Source: Struthio camelus
Taxonomy: Eukaryota; Chordata; Aves; Struthioniformes; Struthionidae
Assembly: GCF_040807025.1 (NCBI RefSeq)
Contig: NC_090951.1
Coordinates: forward strand, 6,262,001 to 6,326,000
Length of the DNA stretch: 64,000 nucleotides
Direction of reading: 5' to 3'
Positions 1 through 12,700 of this stretch are shown piece by piece. The number at the start of each line of letters is the position of its first letter. Position 1 is the first letter of the stretch. Position numbers and translations under genes: made by a program. Under the pieces are notes generated by a model, which had not been told where the DNA came from, made no database searches, and saw only the letters and a program-made list of their open reading frames with translations.

Positions 1-177
1 GCTGGAACAAAGAAAGAATCTTTAACCCTAAAAATTTTCTGTAAATACACTAGGGATTAAAGTGATTGCAAGAGAGCTGAGTCAGGTCAGAGGTTATGGA
101 ACTGTGACCACTGTTATAACACAGTGCTAAAGACTTCTCAGGACAGTCTTCTGCAACAAGTTCTCTTTGTATCCTAG
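1..177 (+). other. Partial PKD1L2 intron at window edge
   Basis: Non-coding sequence ending in the acceptor TGTATCCTAG at 168-177. The preceding PKD1L2 exon is outside the window. Confidence 0.75.
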
Positions 178-407
178 GCTGGTCAGCAGTGTCACACACA
201 GATATTCATCTCCTGGAGAGTTTACTGTTTTTGTGGAATGCACAACCAGCGAATGGCATGTGACAGCTCAGAAACGGGTGACTGTTCAGGATAAGATGGA
301 TCAGCTTAGCATTACCAGGTGCTACAGCCAGTATGAATCTGGAAACAGCTCTCACTGCCGGACACTGTATGGGGAGTTGCTATGGATTCAAGTAGAACTC
401 AATGGAG
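178..407 (+). CDS. PKD1L2: PKD1L2 exon 1 of window: end of PKD-like domain
   Basis: Encodes [20 protein letters not shown], the closing strands of a PKD/Ig-like fold, then a Cys-containing linker with N-glycosylation motif NSS. The first base completes a codon. The donor GAG|GTGAGG leaves one base, matched by the next acceptor. Confidence 0.88.
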
Positions 408-3400
408 GTGAGGGTAATTATTCTGCATGCTTAAATGGCAGGCTAAATATTACACTACCCATAAGAAGAAGCTGGATTTTTATGACACAAAACAGCACCT
501 TTTTTAGCGAATGCTTTCCCTCTAGCTGTTGCATTCCTGCAACTGAATGCTCTAAGCCTATTGGAAGGGGTTCTTTCTCAGTGATCTTAACAGCACTTCA
601 GACATGAACATAAACCCTTCTTTCCTCTGCACAAAGCTGACAAAGCATGAGCATAACTTTAGCCACGTGAATCTGCATGAAGCCAGTGGGAATATTTCCA
701 AATTTGAAGTTAAGCACCTGCAGAAATGCTTCACTGAATGAGGGTAAGATGATTCTACGCTGAGCAGGTCATAGTTGCTGATATATATTTGGTTCTCACT
801 TCAAGCTTCTGGAATCCACATACACGCTTAAAAAATAAAATTCAGTAGCACATGTTTGAATTCTCTTGACTGCCTTAAGATTCCCAGCAGGAAATATATG
901 TGATTGACTTTCACAGGGAGCCCAGAGGGACACAAAAGCAGATGAAGCAAATCTAATTGAAGTAATTGCATTGCTGCAGTATTCTTCTAACCCCTTTATA
1001 AATATCTAAATGTTGCACAAAACAGCTAGAATTGGATGGCCTATTAGGCAAGTTGTGAGAAATTCTGAACTGTCTTTTTGCAGGTAATGGAGTGACCTAC
1101 GTTATACTAGCAGATAACATGACACTCACTGAATCCAGTGCAAAGGAAGGAATTGTCCCTCACAATCTGACACTCAACAGTACCTCTCAAGAGCTACTAG
1201 GCCCAGGGATACATCAGCTGCAAATCCGAGCATCCAGCAATACAACCTCATCGGAGATCTTCAAAAGCATTGCTGTTCACCTAATTGAGCCTATATCTGG
1301 TCTTCAGGCTGTATTAGCTTCTCACACTCTGGAGCTGGGGGAGAATTTAGAGATAAATGTCTCTGTGTCTCATGGAGCCCCAGATAAACTGAAGTTTGAG
1401 GTTGTGGGATCTAATGAAACGCACTCTCATGAGGAAGACAGCCCTCATGGGGAGCCTCGAACATACAGCATACCCACGTCCTCTGAAGGTACAGCATGCT
1501 GACATCTGTCTTTCTAAGCCAGATAACTGTGTAGAGGAGTTCATACATTTCATCACAGCACCTCTGGGTGGGGGACAATAACTTAGAGCTGAATTTGGTA
1601 ACTTTTGGTGCACTGCTATTCCTAATTGACTATATATCTACTCTAGGTACTTTCCTGGTAAAAGTGGTGGCCATGAACGCCTTCTCAAACCTGAGCATGG
1701 ATATTGGGCTCATCAATGTGCTGGCAAACAGTTCCCTTAAAGAAGGTAATTGCATTATCCTGACAGTGCCATTTTTGACCACGTAAGTGAAGTTCTGCCA
1801 TCAGAGCATTTCATGGGGTGTTTAGTGTTTATGGTTTGCATCTAGTAATTGCTTTCCTTCCAGTAACAGCACTGAAAACTCTTGTGGAGGCTTGTTTCTA
1901 ATGAAGGCATCTTTCCTGACTTGGAAGTGGTCATAAATCAGCATCACACTATATATGTTACACACTGCATATTCGCTATTTGTCCTAGAAATAATTAGTG
2001 AAGTTTGTGGCCTGGGACATAGCTATGAAACTATGAAATATCTGCATCACAATCATCACATAAATTGCTGTCAGTAAGTGCTTCTAGATGGCTCACCCTT
2101 ACATTTACAATAGCAGATTATACCACAAATAAAGTGATTTTAGCATTAAACCTATTAAGACATTTCCAGTGCTTCTCTCAATTTTTCTTTGTACATCAAT
2201 TGAACTCCATCACCATCTGTGAATTTATTTTGATTTATACTATTAGGATGGGGAATTAGGATCATCTTTATAGCATGCTGCTAGCTTGTTGTTACAGTTT
2301 TACCTGTTGTTACAAGACTGTTTTATCACAATTCGAGAGTCTGATTCTTACAGCCCTCTCTTTCAGACTCACCATAGTCAAATCCTGAGTGTTTATGTCA
2401 TTCCCCTTTGTCACTGAGGACTGTCTAAGAGCTCTACAGATAGCACTAAAACATTCTGATCTTTTTTGTATTAAATAGATTCTGCTAACGTAAAAGGCAG
2501 CTCCAAAACAAATACCCAAAAGACAAATGTAAGTATTATTTAAAGTTTTTACTTTAAAATTGAATGCTGAGAAATTCTTCTTGGTTGTAGAAGTGCTGTA
2601 TAAAGTATTTATAAGAAGTAATTCTAACATACTGCATTACGGACTATATTTTTTGTGCCACAGAATGCTAGATTTAATTAAATCATAGAATTGCTAGATA
2701 CAATATTTTGTTATCACCTTGAAGGTCTAGTTTTTAACTATATAACTATAGCAGATGGATGTCTATTATAGGAGACACCTTGCTTCACAAGATGTCATGA
2801 TTTACAGAATGGCTGTAAGACTGCATCACATCAGAGGAATACCAGCCTAATTCAGAACCGGGTTCATCACAGTTGCACAGAATGACAAATTCAGTTACCT
2901 TATTCTTCATTTTGTCTACAGCTGTAATGTATCCAATTTCGACAAAAAAGTGATGTACTAGAAGAGGTAGTAGAAGACAAATGATTGTCCATTGCTTAAA
3001 AGTCGTGGTCCAGAAGTGGAAAATTAATGGGAATTAGGTTTCTAAGTACCTGCATTAGTTTTGAAAATGAGATTTGGGCTCCTAAGCCACTTATGAGTTT
3101 GGGAATATTTTTGCCATATGTGATTTGTCTGTGCCATCTGCTTCTATTCCTATAGCTTCTACTCCCATATTACCTCTGGTCAGCGGAAGATCATTTAAAC
3201 TGCATACAGCTCTGCATATAGTGACTTGAGGCCTACACTTTTAGACTTTCTTCATTACAAAGAAGCAACATCTGTATGTGTTTATACATGCTAACTTCTT
3301 AACTGGAATATTTATTTATTATTTAGGATCACAAAAGAAAAAACAAAATGTATATTAAACCAAGTCGTCATGTGGATCCTTTCACAACTGTTACACTTGG

Positions 3401-3652
3401 CTGGCCAGACAACAATGATAATTCCAGTTTCCTCTGGTCCTGTGGTACGTGCATTTCCTGAAGCTTTTCCACCAACTGCTGCTTGCTGAGTGACAAACTC
3501 ACTGCCATGTTAGATCCAGTGGTGAAAATCTGAGTAAAGGATGGTTTAGTCTCTGCCTGACATTAAAGAAGTTTGCCACTAACTGTAAAGGAAGAACGTC
3601 CCTCTACCTCACTCTGCTTTAACAACTAACCACTTATGGTATATTTTTTATA

Positions 3653-3701
<49 letters not shown>

Positions 3702-6700
3702 CACAGAGTGTGTATGTGCGTGTGTGCATAGGTAAATATATATGGCATATATACAATATGGCATAGTTCATAGTTTTCTCTTCACCCACAGGTGGCTACT
3801 TCTAGTTTTTAATTTCTCAAGATCTGCCTGTCCTAAGCTCTCACCCTCATTGCCAAGAGCTAATCTCAAGTGATTTAAACAGTTAGGCATTTGCAAGATA
3901 CATGTGCCTCAATAAAATAGCAATAATTAGCATTAAATGTGATGCAAAACCATTTATAGCTGAGAACTGGACTGGGATTCTGGACATCTGTGTTTTGTCC
4001 CCGTCTTTATCCCTGACGTCATAGCTTACTTTGAAGAAGTCAAGCTGAACTGTGGTAACCCACTCGATAAATTAGGTTAAGGAAATTTGTTTGCTCTGTA
4101 AAGCTCTTTAAAAGCTATGGCAGGCAAGACCTTTACAAGTGTCATGGAATGTTATGAATATTCTAATTATAAAGGAAATGTTTGTGCAGGAGCTTGCTGG
4201 GCTGAGTGGAATGACTGCGTGCGGCAACAGATAATACTAATCAACCAAACTGAGGTGCAGATCCCGCCTTCCTGCCTTCCTCCTCCAAAGTCAGCAGTGA
4301 CTGTGAAAGTTACAGTCCGAAACCATGGAAATGAAGAGAGGCAAGATGAGCAATGTCTGTACGTGACTGCAAAACAAGAGCTGCAACTAGAAATCAGGTG
4401 TGATTTTAAACCATAGTACTCAGCATTTAATATTATTACTGCAAAATCCTAGTGTAGGGCTGCAGTTATCTTTAATAATAATATTAATACAGTGATAATT
4501 TATCGAACATTGTAAATATATAGATTCCTTACCATCACAGGAGTTAAAAAACAAAATGGGACTTGCTGTATCTCAAAGTTCAAACTCCTGCTAATGCAGA
4601 CAAATAAAGAACACAATCCTTTAGTAAACTGAAAAATGTTGTTACGAAAATCAGTTAGGTTTTTTCACCCTGCTACACCCTTTCAGTGCTGGAGATTTCC
4701 AGATGTAAATCTAATTGAAACGATGGAAATAAAATCCATAAGATATGTCTGATATTCCTACTGGACACCCAGATGATACACCTTACTGCTTTAAAAAAAA
4801 TCTCGTCTTTGAGAGTCTAGTGCCCCATGGCATTTCACTGACCTATTAATATTATCAATTCAAAACTCAAATAGCAGTACCCTTCAGTTGAGAGCCTAAA
4901 TCAGTTTTGGAACACAAACAGTTTGCTGGTTCTGGGCCTCAGTCACTGTTGAAAACGGGATGAAGGTCCCTACATTTCTTGCTTTTAAATGAAATATTTT
5001 TCTGTTTGTGAGTCACATGTGTCACCTGTCTCATATCCCAGGGCTTGTGCAGATTTTCATCAAATGAGAGTATAACAATCCACACCATGTACCATGACAT
5101 TTCTTACAGTCACTGCTCGTAACTGCTGTCTTACATCCTTACAGGTGTAAGGAAAATTGCAAGCCAGTGAATGCTAGCAAGGAAGTTGTTTTGAGTGTCT
5201 CTGGACAGAAGGACTCCAAGGCAATATATTATAACTGGTATTTAGATAACACATTCCAAACCAAGGTAAGTGCATTGGCTTTGTCAGAAATACTGCACAA
5301 ACAATAAATAAACATCCAGCCTGAGGGAAAGCCATGTGGCCTCAGAGCAATACTTTGTCACATGGAAGCTTTGGAAATAAAAGGCAAGACTGAGGTGAGG
5401 GGGTGCTAGGTTTTGGGAAGGTTATAACAGAAGGTACCTAATTGACACCCCCTTCCTGACAGTGAAAATTCTCCCCACAGACATGGTAAAGGATTATTTA
5501 ACTTGCAGCTAGTATTGGTGATTGTATACGTACAGATAGGAATGCAAATGCACACATGCTTTTTATATAGGTTTCTACCTATGTATGTCTTAGGTATCTA
5601 ATCAAGTACCTATAATAAATATTCATGTGAAATAACTGATATGGCATCAATATATTGTTCATTCTCTCAGTACAGTATGTCTAACCACAGAATCATAGTG
5701 AGGCAAAACCTCTGCTGATGTTGAGCAGAATCTTGTTTACCATATAGCTTGAAGATTTGGTGAAATATCTAACCTGAAATCACAACAGAAATCACAGCTA
5801 ACAGCCTCTACTGTCATCTTTTCTTTTCTATCTCATTTTCTAGCCCACTCCCCTCCCTCCAGTCTGTAGCTTGACCGGGTTCTGGCAGAGCTCTTTGAAT
5901 TTGCTTCAAAGCAACAGATCCATGCTGACAATGAACAGCTCTTTCTTGCAGACACATGGAGAAGCTTTTCAGATTAAAGTAACAGGTAGGGGCAAGCAGG
6001 GTTTTTCAGACGCCTTTGAGCTAAAGTCTCTGCCATCATGCCATCATGGCATCACATGGGACGTTACACAGATATAGTAGACTCACTGACAAACAAGACG
6101 TTAAATTATTCCACAAGTTGAGCGCTGTTATGTTACATGTGGGGTTCTTTAAAATAATTAAGAGCTAAGTCTGTTGTGGGCTGTTATGCAGTAGAATAAA
6201 TTCAATTACCATAATCCAAGCTGTTAATGCTTTTTTTAAGGCTCATTTGGAAATGATGCTATGCTAAATGCTTGACTGAATAATACAGCTTTACTTCATA
6301 AAGCTACCCTTGCCATGTTTTCTAATAGTTCTCTGCCCGCTATGGCTTATTCAGCAATGAGATTTCATTTCTGATTAGGCCCACACTGATGTCTCTGGTG
6401 CCTGAACAAACAGCATCATTACTAGAATAGGCAACAGTAATGTCTGAAGACCAACGCTGCCACAGGATGATTGTTGCTGACATTCTGCTCCCTCAATTCC
6501 TAGCACTGAGTCAGCGTGGATACGGCGAGCAAACATACCTCGTCAGCACAGTGCCTCCGCCCTTGATCCCAGAATGTGCTGTGTCTCCCAAGGAGGGATC
6601 AGTGCTCACCACTTTCACGGTCTCCTGCAGTACCTCCTGCTTAGTGGATCCATGCCAATCCAGGCGTGACAGGCAGCTCACATATTGCTTCTATCTGAAA

Positions 6701-9700
6701 CCAAGTACGTCCTGAGGTGAACTGTTTGACCAACTGCTTCTCTAGGTTTCTAGCAAGTGCTGTTACTGTCACTAACAAGACCAAAGGCACAGCCTGCTTT
6801 CGCTCTTCATAGAGGCCAATAATGGGTCCATTAATCAGGCCTGCACAGGGCAAGCATACTCTTAGAGAAGAGGTAACCCCATCTGTCTGATAGGCAACCC
6901 ATCTTTCTTATTTCAGATTCTCTCCTGCACTGCGGCCCAGATCCTGAACTCTTCCCAGTTTATCTTCCACTCGGAGAAGAGGAAAATAATTTCACTTTAC
7001 ATATGACAATTACTGTTAGCAATGACTTTGGTGATACGGTTCAAACTAATGCTTCAGTGAAGGTATGCAGTAAAATTACTTTCTTTCAAGGTGTTTCAAG
7101 TTGATACCTAAACTGCAATTCACTTTTGGACCTTCCCATTTTATATTTCTGGCTTCCCTATGGCTGTGCCGTAAATACCTTTTTTCCTGTCTAGCAGAGA
7201 CCACACTCTGGGGAATCAAGACTTTCACTGTTCTTTTTCTAGGACAGAATTTAAAAAGATGATCTATTTGGACATTGGGCAGTATAAGCTATATTACTAG
7301 GAAGTCCGGAGTTAGTCTCTGTAGGCTGAGAGAACTCCCTGCTTCTGTCCCATTTTCCCAGTAATGAGATCCTTATTAGCCACTACAAATCCATGCATTT
7401 CTGCTTCATGCTCAGTGGAGATGCTTGTCACGGTGCTGGTTTTAGTGGCAAGCCATTCAGCAAAGTTTGAAAAATGCGGGGTTGAATTAGGCTCTGTCTC
7501 TTGTCTTTGCACAAGTTTGTCAGTCAAGTAGAAGAAATCACACTCATCTTAAAAAGACAGCAGTTTTTCATAGATTGAGTTGGAATTGAGCTGTTTTCCT
7601 ATATCTGGGCATTTCTAAAGACGGTCCCTCGTATCTGAGAAGGCAAACATCAATCTAAAAGACAGGAACAACAGCATGGGTCTGGTCCAGCTGTATACAT
7701 CAGTGACTTCAGTTCTTAGTCAGGAGATCCAAAAGGGGATCGGAGATGCCTGGAAATTTTAACTGAAAATTATCCATAAAAAAATGGGGAACACAAACGA
7801 GTTTTCTGTCCAGCTCTAGCTAGGCTACCAATAAGATGATGTTAGAAGCTGTGCAAAAGTGATTATAACAGTCCTAGCAATGTTAGGGGCATATCTGATT
7901 TCTTCCTCAGGTTGGACACACAGATACGATCAATGGGAACCTGTCCCTGCAGACCATTGTATCTGAGAAGGCAAACATCATTCTCAAAGATGGGAACAAC
8001 AGCATGAGTCTGTTCCAGCTGTATAAGTCAGTGACTTCAGTCCTTAATCAGGAGATCCAAGAGGAAAGTCTTAACATATCTTTGCAGATGGACACACGAA
8101 AAGAGGTCAGCCAGACACTTGTTTTCTTGCAGTACAGTGTAATATAATGTACTCTCCATATTCTTTGACAGCTCTTGAGTAATAACAAGCTCCTGTATCA
8201 CCTCCTGAAATGAATGGAGGTTTCAAGTTTCTACTCTTTGTTTCAGTGTTTGGCACAGGTTTCAGCTATTTTTCACTACCTGCCCAAGCAAATGATTTTC
8301 TTTACAATCTATTAGTAAAAGATTTCTTTCTCAATTGTTATTCCACTACCTTATCCCATTGGTCCCTAGCTCCACTGCATTTGCTTTGAGACTGATGGAA
8401 TGTAGTCTTTGGTATGGCTAGAGATAATTAAAAGTCATGAAATATCTGCCCATCGCTATTTGAGATCTTTCAGATATGAGAGTGCCTCTTCTGGAATTCT
8501 CTGCATTCTCCTTAAAATTGACTCAAGTACTAGAGTGTCATGATTTTACATTCAGTTATCACAGCAATCATTCGTAGAGTGTTTGTGGGGCCTTTTAACA
8601 GGTGAGGGCAGTTAACAGTTGGCAGCTGGAGTAGGGAATCAGGGATCAAGATTCCTGTGTTCTATTACCTTGATGAGTAACTCAGTGATTGGATGGCCCT
8701 GATTTAAAGAAAGATACTCATCCTGTGTCTATGACTAGAACAGGAACAATTAAAAAAAAAAAAAACCCTTCATTCAGAATCTAGACAAAAAGTCGGAATT
8801 TGAATCCCCTCCTCTGCAAACCCCTGCAATCCATTCACATCAACAGAAGAATTCCTTTAACAGTATTAATCAAAACTAAGAGATTAAAGTAATTTGGATG
8901 GTATTTTTAAACTAGAAGTTAACCTGATTTTCCACAGACAATTTAAATATTGCTAGAATGGCCTTTTCTGTGGGAGAAATATGCTGTCTAAATTTCCCCA
9001 AAAGTAGTAGATGGCAGCTAACCTTAGTTTCTTCTTTTCAGTTACAAGCTTGTATTTCAGTTTTAAGCTTTTATTTGTACCGTTCTCTGAATGCCCCAGA
9101 TGAAAGAATCTAGACAAATATAATGTATCCTTCAATTGAGATTCATTATTTGAGTAACATCAATCATAGATGGCTTCTTTGGAGGTGGCATTATACAGTA
9201 ATTTACATACATGAGTACAAATTCTCTCAGGTAACTCTCCTAGCTGTTAATGGATGGTTAAGCGTATAAATTCTCTGACTTGGGAGGTAACATAATCGTC
9301 ATGATTATACAGCAACTAAGGCAAGTGGCATCTTGTCAGCAGAGCTGCTATAAGTTCAAATGATCCTTGTTGTGGAGCCTTATTCCACCTCATAATTTAC
9401 AGCAAACTAGGCTGTCAATATGTAGCACTACTTACACAGTCTTAATTAGCACCTTATTCCTTTGCCTAATTATCCCTTTTTAACCCAAGCTCCGAGGGCT
9501 GATGCTGACAACTCTGTCTGCCGTTCACGTAACATCAGTACAAACTGCTCTTAAGATGTCAGAAGTATTGAAAGAAATCACTTACAGGAGTGAAGAGCTG
9601 TCTGTCTCAGCACAGGTAACAAGAAATTAACCTCATATCTCCTTACACAAACAGTACAGACTCTACTGCATCCCACTGAGCTTGGAAGAGTGTCAGTGCC

Positions 9701-12700
9701 TTACAGTTAACTGCTCCTTACTCAGTTTTTAAACCATCCCACTATGTGTGTCTTGACCAGAAGAGAATACATTTTACTGTTTAGAGTAAAAGAATCTAAC
9801 TCATAGATTCTGTTCAGCAACTACTACAATTCAGGGTACAACTGGCTGGCCAGTTACATTCAGTTACTGTGATACAGTTTCTAATCAGAGGCATGCTAGG
9901 ATGTAGCACTTCAGCAATATGTGGTTAACTTTGCCAATACAACAACACTGCTCAGATTCTCCATGCACTCTACATTAAGGCTGCTAAGAATTTGCAGATT
10001 GTGGGAATGAGCATGTCCCAATTTGCAATAAATTTGCTTGGCTTTGTCATCACCCTGGGCTAAAAGCTCACCAGTACTTTTATAATCACAAATCAATCAG
10101 TGGCTGCATTTGGGCACAAAAGAAAAATCATAGATTCATTTTCCTTTGGCATTTAGCAAGGCACAAGGCCAAAGGTATTCCTTGCTGGTAATCTAATACG
10201 CTTTGTGGAAAATAAGACTGAAACGCATTGGACCATATAGTTGTATTTTTTGGATTTACCACCAAACAGAATAACCCAAATAACCCAATTTATTACATTA
10301 CTGTAACATCTAAACTGTATCTTGGCCCAGCATTTGACAGATAAGCTTCCTTCAGATGTTACTCATCTTCTTCACGGATTGTATCTATAGAGGCAGGGTG
10401 CACTTTTCAGGTCTACATCGCATGTTATTATACCATCTAGTACCTCATCTTTATTGGTGCTTGAGCACAAATGATTATAATTAAAACAGCTTCGGTGACA
10501 AACAGTCCCATCAGATTACTTATGTTGTAATATTCAGTAAAAGCCTTAATGAGATCATGTGTCACTTCTGTCATTGGTAGTACCAATATACATAAACTTT
10601 TTGCCTTATTTCCCATGCAGGTAGAAGCCAGCAACACTCTAAAAGGTGTCAGTGCTTCCTTGCTTACTGTAAACATAGAGGACAGCAGAGACGATCAGAA
10701 GCGAAAGGATGCAGCCAACTATCTATTTAATGCAGTTAGCAATGTGCTTAAAGCTTCTATACAAAATAGAGCTGTGAATACGTCAGTGCCAGAGGCAGAA
10801 CAGGTAATTTTGGTTTGGTCCAGTTTCCAGTGGACTGTGTATGAACATTTGCCTGCTTCAGAAGGTTTTTAAGAGTTCTACTGCCTCTTATATTTTTAAA
10901 TTGGCATTGGGTGGGGTTTATTGTGACACCATGATGGAGTTACATTGAATATCAAAGTAAACTTCTCCCCAGTTAGACTTGTTAGACTGAATAGTCTGCT
11001 GAGGCAAATGCTAGAAGCCTCTTAAGATTTTTACATTTAAAGCTGAACAGGACAGAGCGTTGGAGAACAAAAGATCAGTGTAAGGCATGTAATGGACGAC
11101 AAGTTGACTGACTGTAATCAGATTCTTTCCAGATTTGATTCTACCCCACAGTTCAAGGAAACCACAGGTATTCCATATTCACGACTGGCTCCACTTCTCT
11201 AAATGTGGAATCAGCTCCCATCACTACTCAAACTTTTTCAGAAACCACATTCTGTTTTTCTATTCAGAATTATGAAATGCGTTTATTTAGTCCTATCCCG
11301 TCCTATTTGTATGTGAATTATCACACTTGCCTTTGTGTGCTTCCTGTACTGAAGATACTTTAGCTTTTATCAACTGTAGGACATGATATAAATCTAATCT
11401 GAGAGAAAAGGTTATGAACCTTTATGAACCTTATGAACTTAGAAGTTTTCCAGGAAAACTCACTAATAACACACCATTTATAAGCTGTTAGGTCTTGCTT
11501 TTGCAAGTGACTAAACACAAGCATGTAAGGTCATTAATGTACACAAGTGCATGAACATTTTTCACAAAATTGATGTGATGTTTGTAGTTCTTCAAATTTC
11601 AATGTGTAGAGGTTTTAGATACTAGAAATCCTTTTAGTGGAAGATGTATTTATTTGTTATCTGTAACGTTTTCACGAGAATTACAGAAATGGAATGGTTG
11701 ATAAGAATAACTTTCTCTACAATTAACAAGCACATCACTGAGTATGCCAGCTTTATAAGAAACAGTAAAAGTTAGTATTAGCTCATAAAACAAGGTAAAA
11801 GCAAATAATGTGCAACTTGCTGATTCTAAGGAGCTTTGTTACAAGTTTCCTCCTCTAATCCTTTTCCAGAGTTCAGTGTCACCCCAGCTCTTGAATACGG
11901 TTGAAAATCTACAGAGTGCCCTTCTGTTTGGGAAAGAACCAGATGATGAACCAGTGGTCCTTACCACTCCTTCTGCCACAATGTATATAAACAGGTAATA
12001 GGAATAATGTTTAAGTGATGGCCTTGTGCCTAAACGCCTGATAGTTCCCCAGATTTTCCCCAAACATTCTTTACGTTGTCATTAAATGGAGCCACGCAAC
12101 TAAAGACTGTAGCATACTGACAACTTCTACAGTGCAATGAGGCTGTAATTACTGACGGTAAGAACAGCTTTGACTCCAATTAGCTCCAATAAAGCCATCT
12201 AAGAAATTCTCATACTGGGTAGTCTCTGACCAGGGGAGAATTTACTACTATACCTTTTAAAGTAATGAAAAACTCATGTCATGCCAGTTAAGGTTTTTTT
12301 TCTTTTACAAGTTGCCAATACTGACATGTTATAGAATTGTAACCAGCCTGGCCGGAGCAAAAATAATCATGAGGAGCCTGATAAGCATTCTCCTATAATC
12401 AACCCTAAACTGTTCACCAAGAACCTGATTCTCACCTATATTTAACTGTACATAAAAGTCAAGAGCTTGTTCATAGAGACCAGGTACATCTTTCACATAA
12501 ATACACCTAAATGGGTAAGATGTAAAATCCAGATAGGCCAATTCTACCTCCTTTTTATGATTTTTGATGTGGTAGTGTTTTGTGCAGTACTGCATCAGGG
12601 ACAGACAATGTATTAAGCATTTACTGGCAGAGTTAGAAATAATTTACTAGACAAGTTATACTCATGAAGTGAGGATTTTCTCTCGATAAAAAGTCTACAT

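Noticed and set aside
1860-1910. Possible small exon after CTTTCCTTCCAG to restore PKD1L2 phase
   Set aside because: The open segment meets a stop after 12 codons and no GT donor gives the needed phase.
5864-5985. Alternative start of PKD1L2 exon 7 at the AG nearest the coding block
   Set aside because: CCTCCCTCCAG would put the exon out of phase with the previous one; the upstream AG at 5843 fits.
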